From assembly GCF_036850765.1 (NCBI RefSeq), contig NC_089490.1, positions 277,588,482 to 277,652,481 of the forward strand: DNA of 64,000 nt, written 5' to 3'. The notes under the pieces were generated by a model that was not told the origin of the DNA, did not search any database, and worked only from the letters and a program-made list of their open reading frames with translations. This stretch comes from Saccopteryx bilineata. Taxonomy: Eukaryota; Chordata; Mammalia; Chiroptera; Emballonuridae. Position numbers and translations under genes: made by a program. Below, one piece after another: positions 11,570-22,959 of the stretch (the stretch's first letter is position 1; each line of letters starts with the position of its first letter).

Positions 11570-11953
11570 ATTGTATTATTATTATTTTTTGTTTTTTGTA
11601 TTTTTCCAAAGTTAGAAGTGGGGAGGCAGACAGACTCCCTCATGTGCCTGATCAGGATCCACCCAGCATGCCCACCAGGGGCTGATGCTTTGCCCATCTG
11701 GGTAGTTGCTTGGTTGCAGCTGGAGTCACTCTAGCACCTGAGGCGGAGGCCATAGAGCCGTCCTCAGTGCCCAGGCCAACTTTGCTCCAATGGAGCCTTG
11801 GCTGCAGGAGGGGAAGAGAGAGACAGAGAGGAAGGAGAGGGGGAGGGGTCGAGAAGCAGATGGGCACTTCTCCTGTGTGCCCTGACTGGGAATCCAACCT
11901 GTGACATCCACATACCAGGCCAATGCTCTACTGTTGAGCCAACCGGCCAGGGC
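11570..11953 (-). mobile_element. Bat tRNA-derived SINE (family A) with target duplication
   Basis: The head at 11953 reads GCCCTGGCCGGTTGGCTCAA on the minus strand. Flanking repeats are AGTAGTATATTTT (11557-11569) and AGCAGTATATTTT (11954-11966), 12 of 13 identical. The body contains the usual GAAGCAGATGGGCACTTCTC block, seen on plus. Confidence 0.92.
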
Positions 11954-12096
11954 AGCAGTATATTTTTTTAATGCTATAAAAGGTACAACAGTTCACATCA
12001 AATTCTGCAGATAAAAATCTGAGAATAACACAGATATTACAGCCATTTTCATGCTGTGGACAATATATTCTGAGGACCAAGGACATGGACACTTAC

Positions 12097-12214
12097 AGGA
12101 CAGGTAGAGATGGTCTGCTCCCACTGAGTCATGCTCAGGCTCTCCTCCAGACTTGTGCATTTCTTCATCACCACGTCCCAGCCACAGTAAGGGTCCTGGG
12201 CCCCAATGCAGGCG
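12097..12214 (-). CDS. SEMA5A: SEMA5A internal exon: PSI domain (118 bp)
   Basis: One base completes the Ser codon left by the previous exon, then 39 codons read ACIGAQDPYCGWDVVMKKC, then TSLEESLSMTQWEQ and TISTCP. DPYCGWD is the core of the semaphorin/plexin/integrin PSI cysteine knot, which positions the sema propeller relative to the following repeats. The acceptor is TGTTTCCAG, with AG at 12216-12215. The donor is the near-consensus GTAAGTG, starting at 12096, and the intron is phase 0. The cysteines visible here pair with the one at the end of the previous exon to build the knot (family knowledge). Human semaphorin-5A has TC where this sequence has AC before IGAQ, a conservative difference. 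A pyrimidine-rich stretch and TTGAC lie upstream of the acceptor. Confidence 0.97.
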
Positions 12215-12574
12215 CTGGAAACATACACCCACGTGTCAATAGAGAGGCAGCTTAACAATAAACTAAAATGGTCAACAGAGATGCAGCTTAACCATAAACT
12301 AAGATGCAAACTAAGGCAAGCCTAGCCCTTATGAACTAATACGGGAACGAGTTATGCAGTTTCAGCAGGCATATGAGAGAACATAGCTACCTGTACACAT
12401 CTGGGAGTATCCAATTAAAATTAAATAACAACTTTCATTGAAATACCTATTTTATTTTTCTAAGATAGAGGGCACATGACTAAATGACTAGCTGTGTCAA
12501 CATGAACCTTTTGATGTCCTTAACAGAGCTAAAGTCAGAATTTGCAATGTTCAAAAATACTAATAGCTGTTATT

Positions 12575-12857
12575 ACCACCACCACCACCATCATCCTAGT
12601 AACAATAGATATTATTTGTTGAAAACCTACTGTGATATGTCAAGTTATCCCATTTAGACAAAAACAACTTTTATAGGGAGGCATTATTATTATTATTTTC
12701 TATCATCACTAGAATCATCATCAGTACCACCATCATCACTATCATCATCACTATCATCAATATCTTAATAACAGATATTATTTGTTGAAAATCTACTGTG
12801 ATATATCAAGTTATTACATCATTTACACATCTAAAAAACTGTAATGAGGGAGGTATT
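12575..12857 (+). repeat. Diverged tandem duplication with ATC/ACC microsatellites
   Basis: Two units at an offset of 166 bp (for example 12608-12648 and 12774-12814) share GATATTATTTGTTGAAAA and CTACTGTGATAT blocks. Each is preceded by ACC/ATC trinucleotide repeats and ends in GGGAGGCATT or GGGAGGTATT. Confidence 0.85.
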
Positions 12858-13507
12858 GATGAAACACAAAGAATACAAAGACACAAAAATATATGAAATT
12901 GGCCAGAAGACAAATACACCCAAAACCCTGCAACATGGTTAGTTCAAATTTAATAAAATAAATAAGTCTTCTTTTTCAGTATCATAGCTTAAAAATGTAT
13001 TAAAATTTTAAGTTAAGAGTAGTTTAATATAGCTACCTACAATATTCAACATATTATTCAGAAATATTATAGAGAGTATATATTTCATTTTAGCTTTGTC
13101 TCAATAAAGGAGTTCATATAGAACCTGGATTTTGTCTCTTATGTTATAATATAATGGAAGGTAGACGTGGAGATGGAGGAAGCAGAAAGAGGTAAGAGTG
13201 ATAGAGCCAAAATTATACAGCCCCACAGACAAGCAAGGCAGTGAACACCCAGGAATACTCTCTCTGAGGGGCTAAGAGGTCAGATGCAAGAAATGGATGT
13301 GAAGAAAGGATGGTAGGTACTACATGGTGGTTTCATGTCTTTATAGCGTTACAAAGGAGAATATGTCTTAGTTACCAATTAGTCAAACATGGGACCAGTG
13401 AGGTAGTACAAACAATAATCTGGTTAATATTAATGGTATAAAAAACAGTAATTAATACACCAAATATGTTAGCCATGTATAAAACATTGTTATAAGAACC
13501 TTACTTC

Positions 13508-13913
13508 AAGCCCTGGCTGATTGGCTCAGTGGTAGAGTGTCAAACTGGTGTGTGGATGTTCTGGGTTTGATTTCCGGTCAGGGCACACAGGAAAAGTATC
13601 ATCTGCTTTTCCACTCCTCCCTCTCTCTCTTCACTCTCTCTCCCTCTCTGTCTCTCTTTTCCTACTCTCCTGCAGCCAAGACTTGATTAGAGCGAGTTGG
13701 CCCCGGCACTGAGGATGGCTCCATGGCCTCTACCTCAGGTGCTAAAAAAAAAATGGCTCCAGTTGCAACCAAGCAAGGGCCCCAGATGGGCAGAGCATGG
13801 CCCTCTAGTGGGCTTTCCAGGTGGATCCCAGTTCAGGAGCATGCAGGATTCTCTCTCTGCCTACCCTCCTCTCACTAAAAATATAATAAATTTTTAAAAA
13901 AAAAGAAAAGAAA
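13508..13913 (+). mobile_element. Bat tRNA-derived SINE (family A) with perfect 14-bp duplication
   Basis: AAGAACCTTACTTC at 13494-13507 is repeated exactly at 13914-13927. Between them are a head (AGCCCTGGCTGATTGGCTCA), a B-box region, a CT-rich section, the ATGGCTCCATGGCCTCTACC body and an A-rich tail. Orientation plus. Confidence 0.95.
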
Positions 13914-14274
13914 AAGAACCTTACTTCTATTAGCTCACTAGAACTCATAGAACCTTATAAATATAGAATCACAATTAGCTACTACATTTGCTTCCACTTT
14001 CAAATGAAAACACAGCTAGGGAAGATATGTCTAAAGAAAATAAATCAAGCAATCGAGGTATAAAATTATTATTTAACTTACTATACACTTATTATTTATT
14101 AGCCACCTAAAATATTCAAACATAAATGGTTATAATTGATGTTTCTTGCAGCAGGACTAGGACTAAGGACTAAGGACTAAGTTGAGGAGGGAATGGGTTT
14201 GAAACAATAACCTGTCACCATAACCTCAATCAAACTTTTCAATAAGTGACCAGGCACTTATTAAAAGGTAATCT

Positions 14275-14551
14275 AGGCCCTGGTCGATTCGTTCAGTTGA
14301 TAGAGTATTAAACTGGTGTGTGGACATCTTGGGTTTGATCTCTGGTCAGGGCACACATGAGAAGCGATCATCTGCTTCTCTTCCCCTCCCTCTTCCCCTT
14401 CTAGCAACCAGTGGTTTGGTTAGTGCATGCATCAACTTCAGGCACTAAAAATAGCTGGGATGATTCAACCATTGGCCTCAGACAGGGGTTGCCAAGTAGA
14501 TCCTGGTCAAGGTGAATGAGGAAATCTGTCTATCTTCCCTCCTCTTACTTA
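14275..14551 (+). mobile_element. Bat tRNA-derived SINE (family A), diverged
   Basis: GGCCCTGGTCGATTCGTTCA head, CTGGTCAGGGCACACATGAG block, shortened body and a TTACTTAAAAAAAA tail. Several internal deletions are visible relative to the copies at 13.5 and 32.3 kb. Confidence 0.85.
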
Positions 14552-14569
14552 AAAAAAATGTAATTTGCT

Positions 14570-14790
14570 GCCTGACCTGTGGTGGTGCAGTGGATAAAGC
14601 GTTAACCTGGAAATGCTGAGGTTGCCAGTTTGAAACCCTGGGCTTGCCTGGTCAAGGCACATATGGGAGTTGATGCTTCCAACTCCTCCCCACCTTCTCT
14701 CTCTGTCTCTCTCCTCTCTCTCTCCCTTTCTGTCTCTCTCTCTCTCCCTTTCTCTCTCCTCTCTAAAATGAATAAATTAAAAAAATTAAA
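14570..14790 (+). mobile_element. Bat tRNA-derived SINE (family B) inserted in the tail of the previous SINE
   Basis: GCCTGACCTGTGGTGGTGCA head through a CT-rich section to an AATAAATTAA tail. AAAAAAATGTAATTT precedes it (14552-14566) and recurs after it (about 14789-14802), so it landed in or next to the A-tail of the family A copy. Confidence 0.9.
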
Positions 14791-15531
14791 AAAATGTAAT
14801 TTAAGGCATATGGAAATTTTCAAGAGTTTATTTTAACAAACATTCATTCTAACTGAGCAGCGTCAAACTGAAAATGGTTAGCAGGCTCCTCAGACGGGAG
14901 GTAAGGGAGAGGTTTTTATAGGGAAATCATAGGAGCAAAGCAAGAAAATTATTTGATTGGCTCTAGCTTATAAGTGGTTGCCTTATTTGGGAAAGCCTGG
15001 CTGGCTGTGTGCAATTGGTTGTTCCTAAGTTTCATTTGCTGGCTTCCAATGCATTGGCTGTAGTTTCGATTCTGGTTTGCTTACCCTGACTACCAAGGCA
15101 TTAGAGCCACTCCAGTCCAAAGGCCTCCTTGTTTAATTACTTTAATGCAAGTATATTTTATAATGCAAATATTTTACATTTGTGCCATAAAAAAGAGAGA
15201 AAAAAACTAACAAATAAAATAGTAAGAAAGGACAAAGTAAGCCTTGCTTCTTCAGAAGTAAATACAGTTGATACTTATGTATTTTGGAGATAGTGTCTCT
15301 ATACAAATACATGTGCATATGTGGATATAGCTACATAAATTATGTATATTCTATACATAATTTATATGGAATTGTTGTTTATATATACAACAATTGTATG
15401 TAACACATGCAAAGGGGACTGTACACACAGCCTCATATTTTACTTTTTACACATAATTATACATATATCATGACATTTTTTCTTATCAGTAAATACAGCT
15501 ATACCTTACTTTCTTTAAAATCTATATAATA

Positions 15532-15849
15532 ATAGCCTGACCAGGTGGTGGTGCAGTGAATAGAGCGTCGGATTGGGATGCACAAGACCCAGGTCCGAGG
15601 CCCCGAGGTCATCAGCTTGAGCATGGGCTCATCTGGTTTGAACAAAAGCTCACCGCTTGGACCCAAGGTCGCTGGCTCAAACAAGGGGTTACTCGGTCTG
15701 CTGAAGGCCCGTGGTCAAGGCACATAAGAGAAAGCAATCAATGAACAACTAAGGTGTCGCAACAAAAAACTGATGATTGATGCTTTTCATCTCTCTCCGT
15801 TCCTGTCTGTCCCTATCTGTCTCTCTCTCTGTCCCTGTGAAAAAGAAAA
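15532..15849 (+). mobile_element. Bat tRNA-derived SINE (family C, about 320 bp)
   Basis: GCCTGACCAGGTGGTGGTGC head, GGGCTCATCTGGTTTGAAC repeats, CAATCAATGAACAACTAAGG and a CT-rich tail. Duplications AAAATCTATATAATA (15517-15531) and AAAATCTGTATAATA (15850-15864) differ at one position. Confidence 0.93.
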
Positions 15850-16139
15850 AAAATCTGTATAATATTCTGTTACCGTGACAAGCCAATACTTATTTAAGTC
15901 CTTGAAAGCGAGGCTGCAATGCACATCTTTGTACATACTGTAATACTGTCTACATGATAAACGTCTATTGATGAATTAAAAGTTATGGGTATTAATAATT
16001 TTGTAACAACTAACAGTATTAGGGTTGCCTCTTTTTCTCTCTGCTTCATGCTGGATGTAGCCTTTAAAAAACAAACAAACAAAAAAAAACTTAGCCCTTT
16101 CTGATAGATGAAAATTCAATTTTCTAGTCATTTGTTTTA

Positions 16140-16610
16140 TTTAATTGTGAGATGAAGATGTAGTGTGTCTGTGTAGTTATTGATTATCTGTATTTTTGTC
16201 TGTGTAGACATCTGTTTATAACCAATTCCTGCTTCTGTTTCTTGTTAACTGGGTCATTGGTTTCAGTGTTTTTTTCCTGTGGTCATTGGAAGCAAAACTT
16301 CTGTGTTAAAAAAAATTAACCCTTTGTCAACAGTATTTTTTCACTACTTTTTCCATTTGTTTATTTCCAAATGTTTGTTATTTCCAAATGTTTTATTCTT
16401 GAGATACAAATGTTTTTAAATTTTATGAGGTTTTTTTCCTCATAAAATAGCATCTGGATTTTTGTGCCATGTTTAGAAAAAGCTTCTACATTGAAAAAAG
16501 TCATAAAAACATTTACCCACAATTCCTTCTGATTCTTCCCGGGCATCATTTTATTTGTCCCTTTATCACTGATCTATCTGAAATGTATTTTAGTAACTTT
16601 CCTTTCCTCC
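16140..16610 (-). mobile_element. Old LINE-1 fragment
   Basis: T-rich sequence with a CCCTTTGTCAACAGTATTTT-like block and following text reminiscent of the antisense of L1 ORF2 in old mammalian L1 families. Heavily diverged, so the assignment is tentative. Confidence 0.35.
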
Positions 16611-17842
16611 CCTCCAAATAATTAAAAAACAAACAAAGAAAAAACCATCTATTTTAATCTAAATTATTCATAACTCCTACTAACAAAAGCAGATTCAAAG
16701 CTTCGAAGTAAGAGTAAGAAAGCTGTGTCCAGTATCCTTTTCTGTTTTCTATTAAATTCAGGTAGCATCTTTTTCAAACACAAGTTTACACCAGAGCGTG
16801 TGGACATTGGCTTTTAAAAATACCTTATTCTTGAGGTCTGAAATATAATTTCTAATAATTTACTCTTTTAAATAAAATTTTATTTCAATGATCAGTTCCA
16901 CTGAATAAAATTTGACTTGTACTTACAGTATATAAAACAAAGCCAGAATTTTTCAATTTTAAAAACTCACCATTTTTTAGACACATAATTGATTTAATAA
17001 CATCTTTGAGGGTAGTAGGCGATAGAAAAGATGAGAACTAATAACTGTGTAAAAGACCAGAGAAAGTATACATTTGTATATTATGAAATAAGATTATGTC
17101 ACATAATGGAACTTGGCCCACGGACAGCAAATTCTCCTTACTGCCTACGCAGATGTAGGAAAATACCTGGAGGACATTTCCTTCTACTGCAACCTGTGAG
17201 ACAGACAAGAGCAAAGAGTGAGAACTAAACCCCTTCTGCCTGCTGCTGCAACCTCATCCAGCTGTGAATATGGGATATGACCCACAATGTCCTAGTCTTA
17301 CTAATGGTCTGGCTGACAGAACGCATAGTGAATGTCACACATGTCAGATCCGTTTTCATGCTGGTGATTGAAAGGGCAAAGCTATACTTATAGAAGTTAT
17401 TCAAAAGGCCTGAATTCCTTTTTATGTTTCTTACTAAAGCAACATTAGACAAAATTAAAATTATGAAAAAGGGACTGTCTCTCTAATTCCCTAACTGTGC
17501 CCAGAGCGTCCCCTTGCAATGTTGCCTGGAGAAATGAAACAATGCCACAGGGCTACACAGAATACTTCAAGCTATTTTAAATAAAAAGCTGCTTGTATAA
17601 ACATCACTTTCTTCCCATAGTGCTGCCAGTTTTGCCTGCCCTTAACATTCTACTTAGCCCTTAAAGTATTAAAACTTCTCTACAAACACAAATGCCCATT
17701 CATTAAAAACATCATGTATATAGAAATGTTTTCCTCACTTAAAAGGTTTTACCCCATGAATGAAATTCTGATGAGCTCCACCTTTATTCTAAATTATACT
17801 TTAAAAAAACAAGCCATCATAACTTCTTATTATTTTTATAAA

Positions 17843-18212
17843 AAGAGAGAAAGAAAAGGAGAAAAGGTAAGGGAGGAAAGAGGTGAGAAACATCAACTTA
17901 TAGTTACACTCACTTTTTTTTCGTTTGCTTGCTTTTTATTGATTGCTTCTCATATGTGCCCTGATGGCGGAGGGGTTCCTCAAGCTGAGCCAGAGTCTTT
18001 GGCGCTTCAAGCCAGCAACCTTTGGGCTGAAGCCAGCAATTTTGGGATCATGTCAATGACCCTGTGCTCCGGCCAGTGACCCCGCACTCAATCTGGCAAG
18101 TCTGCGCTCAAGCCCAGGAGCCCAGACTCTAGCCAGTGACCTCGGGTTTTAGAACTGGACACCTCTGCCTGCTGGGTCGATGCTCTATCCGCTGTGCCAC
18201 CACTGGTAAGGC
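17843..18212 (-). mobile_element. Bat tRNA-derived SINE (family C)
   Basis: On the minus strand it reads GCCTTACCAGTGGTGGCACA then AGCGGATAGAGCATCGACCC. Repeated GGTCACTGGC modules and CAGGGCACATATGAGAAGC follow. The repeated CTGGCTAGAGT/CTGGCTTGAAG modules of family C are well seen. Confidence 0.85.
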
Positions 18213-20119
18213 ATAACTTATCTTTCTGGAAGGTGTGTCTTTTGAAGAGACCATGTGGAAAATCACAGACTTCTTGTTAACCATCATGAAAGGGGCTTTT
18301 CTTTATTTTACTTTGAAAATGATTTTCTTTCTGTGATGAAACTTTTGAATTTTCTCATTTTGTAAATAACCTTAGATTTTCTCAGTTGACATATTGCCCT
18401 GGTTTAAATTGAAATTACCTAAATTCAGAAAACGTGTTGATTAATTTGAAACCCTATTTATTTAGAGTCTGTTGTACAGCCTAATGCATATTTAGAGTCA
18501 GGCTTTAATTCTAGAAGAAGGGTAAATTACTCCCCTTTTCACAGGACATTGACTAATATTTCTCTAAATCTTCCTTTACATTTTAAAGTTGGCAGTTATT
18601 CTATTTGATAATTTGAGTAATAGTATAATATGTAAATTCATTAAAACCTTTTCACTGTATTTCTAAAAAATTTGAGCTAACTACTGAATATGCTTCCCTT
18701 GCATATTAGATCATCTAAGTAGAAATAACTATCTGGCTTGTTTTTATCACACTAATTACCATTATATCCGTTTATTTTTTTATGTTAAGAATTCTTGCCA
18801 TATTAACAAAATGAATTCATTAAGCATGGGTTGTTAGAGGTGTTTTAATGATTCATTCATGCAGCTCATACTTGCTATGAATGAACCAGACTTTGAAGGC
18901 AGTGGGTGTACTATGGCAAACAAAACACACATAGTGTAAGTTATGCCAAAGAACTTCCCTTTTAGTAAAGAAAATAAAACATTAAATAATTACACTGATA
19001 CATAGCAACAACCAGTTGAAAAAGAAAAATCACAAGAAAATAAAAAGGGAGGGGAATGTCAAACTGCTCTTGTACAGGTGTTCTGCTCTTCCAGGAAACC
19101 TATCAGAAAGCTCAACCCCAAACTGCTGGCTGCCTAATGCACAGCTAAGAAAAGCTAAGAGCCTACCACAACAGGATGTGACCCAAGGGATATTTTTAGT
19201 ACACCTTCTTTTTCTTAGAAAGACATATTCCTCTGTAACAATAATATGTAATTAATATAATATGATTAATTTGTTAATATAAATAATAATATGGCTATAG
19301 TAAACTCTTTGGCCAAAAGGAAAAGAAGAATGTGCTCATACCATCATTGTAGGTAAAGGTAGTTGGCATAGAAGAAGGCAGGGGCAGCTCATGGCATCTC
19401 TTTGCGTTTATAATTTGAGGTTCTTTTTCTTAGTGAGACTCCCTCCCAGGCGGTGTACGCTTCAAGCACCACAGCACCTACATGCTCCCTTGACTATTTC
19501 AGAAGTGTGACTTCTGTTTCTTAATCTACCAGTCAAGTCCCACCTTCCACACATCTCGACTGTTCCTTTTCTACCCTGTCCGGGACCAGCAGGTGTTAAC
19601 TTGGGACTTTGCTGAAGGACACTGGGTGCCAGCCTAAGCCCACTTTGCATCTCTTTTACAAAGTGCTCTTCACAGCTGTAATTAGTATGTTGATGAATGT
19701 ACTTTCTCTTTCCCTCTTCTATTTTTTAAGCAGGTGTAATGATGACAAACACATAATATCTTCCTTTTTCCAATTACTATAACATCACATAGATGTCTTC
19801 ATAGTCATCTCATAGTCATCATTTAATGGCTTTAGAATAGCCCACTGAGCAAACAACCCATTGAATAAGTATGTCATAACTTGTTAATTAAGTCCCTTAC
19901 TATTAGAAATTTAGGACTGGAACACTGGTTGTGATTCAGATATAACTTAAAAAAAATAATTGGACAGGGATATCAGGCTCAGAGATTAGGTCCCAGTGTA
20001 GTCCATCCAAGATCAGCTGTAATGACAAATCAATTTGGGATGAAGTCTAAGGCAACACCAGGACCCTTTGGATCTAATCCACAATAGGTATCTGGTAGAT
20101 TTTATTTGTGCCCACATTT

Positions 20120-20245
20120 CTCATTAGATTCTGAGCCCCATGGAGTCAGGGTCAGGGCTGCCTCATCCATCATTACCCACTCAGGGCCTGGCTTAGTGCT
20201 TGGCATATGTTAACTTCAATAAATATACTAGGAATGAGTTGACAA
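20120..20245 (+). mobile_element. L2/MIR-like 3' end
   Basis: GGGCCTGGCTTAGTGCTTGG followed by a TCAATAAATATA ending is the degenerate form of the CTGGCACATAGTAGG...CAATAAAT terminus shared by old L2/MIR elements. Confidence 0.5.
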
Positions 20246-21285
20246 AGGAAAATCCACAGTCTTTAGAGGCCACACTAAAGCCAACACAAACAAAAACTCA
20301 ACACACTGAGATTCGGAAAGTATTAAATTCATATCGGAGGGAGATAGTTTGTAAAATGGGTACAGATAAAAATACCTTTCTGAATGTTTATGTGATTAAT
20401 AACTGAATGGCCAAAGTTGTCTTACTGGGGACATTGTGGGGATCCTGCAATTTCTTTCTGTAAGTGTGTATTTTCCCATTAGGCAGATGCTGTCTTAGAG
20501 GATATTTAATTAATAAAGGTGTGAACCAAACAATTCCACCTTTTAAAACTTTGCCCTTTCAAACAATAAGGGTCTTAATTTCCATACTAATTTTCTCAAT
20601 GAAGCATTAATTTCTTTAACTAAATAATAACTAGTACAGGTTGGCTGAATTAAGAGTGACTTAGGATACACATTGACAATTAGAGCTAAATTTTCTTAAT
20701 GGTTTCATTTTCCACTCCAGTTTGATAAAGCAAAATTTGAAAGGCATATGTCTGCTAGTTGATATATAGGCTATGATTCTTTCAGTTTTTGCCTTTTCCT
20801 CTCTCCTCAATTAGTTTTTGTCATAAAGAAAAACAAAAACACCTAAGGGCCAAGAGTTTTCAACCCTTGGGCTAAAGTTTTACATCACTACACTTTTCTG
20901 TAAAGGGTGTTTTCCTTCCATAAGAACTTAGGTTTTCTTTTCAAGTTACACAGTAAAATAGCAGAGAAGGAAGAGGCAGAGTGTCCATTTGTTAATTTGA
21001 TACATATATACTGAGCCTGTCTGGGATGGGCCACCATGATGGAGGCTGCACAGAACCTGGACAAACAGACAACGCCCAGTCCCCGGAAACGCTGCTCCTG
21101 TGAGCTGAGTGAAGCCTGCCCATGTGCGGAACTCAAAATTCTAGTTTCTGTTCTCTGACTGATGTGGCTCTGGGCATTCTTTCTGATTCTGATCCAGCCC
21201 TCCCTATAAAATGTTCACTCTACAACCTGATAGTTTTATCTCATCTCCTAACTGTGATAGAAAGTAAAGACTATATAAGTATCCA

Positions 21286-21426
21286 AGGGACCACTATGTA
21301 TAAAGTACATGACTTTCTAACCACTTAGCTGTACATCTGAAACTACTGCAGAATAATATGGAATATAACCTGTAATTGAAAAATGAAAATATGTCTAATT
21401 TATGTAAGCATTAAAAAAAAAAGAAC
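21286..21426 (+). mobile_element. 5'-truncated LINE-1 3' end with 13-bp target duplication
   Basis: ATATAAGTATCCA at 21273-21285 recurs exactly at 21427-21439. The 141 bp between them contain TGTACATCTGAAACTACTGC and an A-rich tail, as in an L1 3' terminus. Only the last part of the element was copied. Confidence 0.75.
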
Positions 21427-22214
21427 ATATAAGTATCCAGAGAAGGAAACACCATCCTCTTCAGAAAATATTAAGGTATAGAGTTATTTATATATAATTT
21501 GTAATTAATTTAGGACATTTAACAGCTAAGTTTAAAACCAGTACATATAATGTTTTAAGGTGTATTCATTCACCCCTTCAAAAGGCATATATGACAATAA
21601 TTTAGGAGTCAGCAGGGACAGCCGCCCCCCTAAACATGTACGGGAACACAGCATAGGGAGTGCTCTGCCCTGGCACCCGGATGACTGTTCATACTCCACA
21701 AAGACCAAGGCTTAACTGTAGCTGACAGAGGCTTTCACAGAACTCCCTGTGATCCTCCCATTTCATAGCACAAGGGTGGATGAGGGTCTGAGTGAGGCCC
21801 TAGCCCTCCCACCTCCCTCTGCTCTGGAGGCTGTCATGAGAGCTTCTCATCAAGCTGTCACACTCAGCTGCAGCACAGACTGGCCGCTCTGCGGCATGGC
21901 AGGCTGGATCTCCTGTTGTACTGTCATCTGGCCCCTTGCTTTGGTATCATCCTGTGTGACAAGGGACATGGATAGCTGACACCTTTTCTGCTCCCACTTT
22001 TTGTTGTCTATGAAAGTAATAAACTCTCTGACTCTAAAAGTGTGTATTATATTCCCTGGCCTGATGAATCTGTGAGCCTTGCTGACACATAGCCACACCC
22101 TTTCATTATGATCTGTGGCTGCTTCCAAGCTACAAGGATAGAGTTGAGTAGTTGTAACAGAAGCCTATCTATTAATTAGACTCTCTGATCTAATTAATGC
22201 ACAATTCTTAAGAT

Positions 22215-22542
22215 CAGTGGTCCCCAACCAGTCCGTGGGCCATTTAGTACCGGTCCGCAGAGAAAGAATAAATTCTTAAATTATTTCTGTTTTATTTACA
22301 TTTAAGTCTGAACGATGTTTTATTTTTTAAAAATGACCAGATTCCCTCTGTTACATCATCTGAGACTCACTCTTGATGCTTGTCTCGTAAGTTTGACAAG
22401 TATACTTAAAAATACCACAGTTTTTACGCTGGTCGCATAATTTTATTTTGTGCATTTATCCGTCCAACCCTAAAGGCCGGTCTGTGAAAATATTTCCTGA
22501 CATTAAACCAGTCCGGGGCCCAAAAAAGGTTGAGGACCACTG
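22215..22542. mobile_element. Non-autonomous hAT element with perfect 8-bp duplication
   Basis: Termini CAGTGGTCCCCAACC and GGTTGAGGACCACTG are inverted repeats. The element is 328 bp and has no open transposase frame. CTTAAGAT flanks it at 22207-22214 and 22543-22550, as expected for hAT insertion. Confidence 0.93.
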
Positions 22543-22560
22543 CTTAAGATGACTTTAAAG

Positions 22561-22959
22561 ATTTAAAAAAAATTTTTAATTGATGGATTGATGTTTATTT
22601 ATCCATTTTTTTTTTATTAGAGAGAGAGAGATTGGAAAGAGACAGAGAGAACAGGGGGAGGAGCAGGAAGCATCAACTCCCATATGTGCCTTGACCAGGC
22701 AAGCCCAGGGTTTTGAACCGGCAACCTCAGCATTCCAGGTTGAGGCTTTATCCACTGCGCCACCACAGGTCAGGCTGATGGATTGATGTTTAGAGAGATA
22801 GAGAGGAAGGGAGAGAGAGATAAACATCAATTTGTTGTTCTCTACTTATTTATGCATTCATTGGTTGATTCCTGTTGGATACCTTGACAGGGTATCCAAC
22901 CCACAACCTTGCCATGTCAGGACTACGCTCTAACAAACTGAGCTACCTGGTCAGGCCTT
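22561..22959 (-). mobile_element. Older bat SINE interrupted by a second SINE
   Basis: On the minus strand the head at about 22958 reads GGCCTGACCAGGTAGCTCAG. An ACAACAAATTGATGTTTATC block and a CT-rich tail follow. Its flanking duplication is CTTAAGATGACTTTAAAG (22543-22560) and the same with one extra A (22960-22978). A family B SINE at 22598-22775 splits it. Confidence 0.88.
22598..22775 (-). mobile_element. Bat SINE (family B) nested inside the SINE at 22561-22959
   Basis: Head at 22775, read as GCCTGACCTGTGGTGGCGCA on the minus strand, with an A-rich tail at 22598. TGATGGATTGATGTTTA flanks it exactly at 22581-22597 and 22776-22792, a 17-bp duplication of the host SINE's own sequence. 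Confidence 0.95.

Larger units (their letters stand above)
3399..12096 (-). other. SEMA5A: Intron between PSI and TSP1 exons (8,698 bp)
   Basis: It holds a purine tract, a MER20-like element, two MIR fragments and five SINE-related elements, listed separately. I recognise nothing in 3710-5418, 5623-6365, 6500-7135, 7766-8790 or 9626-11556. The segment 4690-4960 has the look of an old interspersed repeat but I cannot name it. A 152-codon minus-strand frame at 7844-8302 matches no protein I know and lacks any coding context. Confidence 0.85.

Noticed and set aside
12575..12857. Possible CRISPR-like array from spaced repeats
   Set aside because: There are only two diverged units with microsatellite spacers in a mammalian intron. 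It is a tandem duplication.
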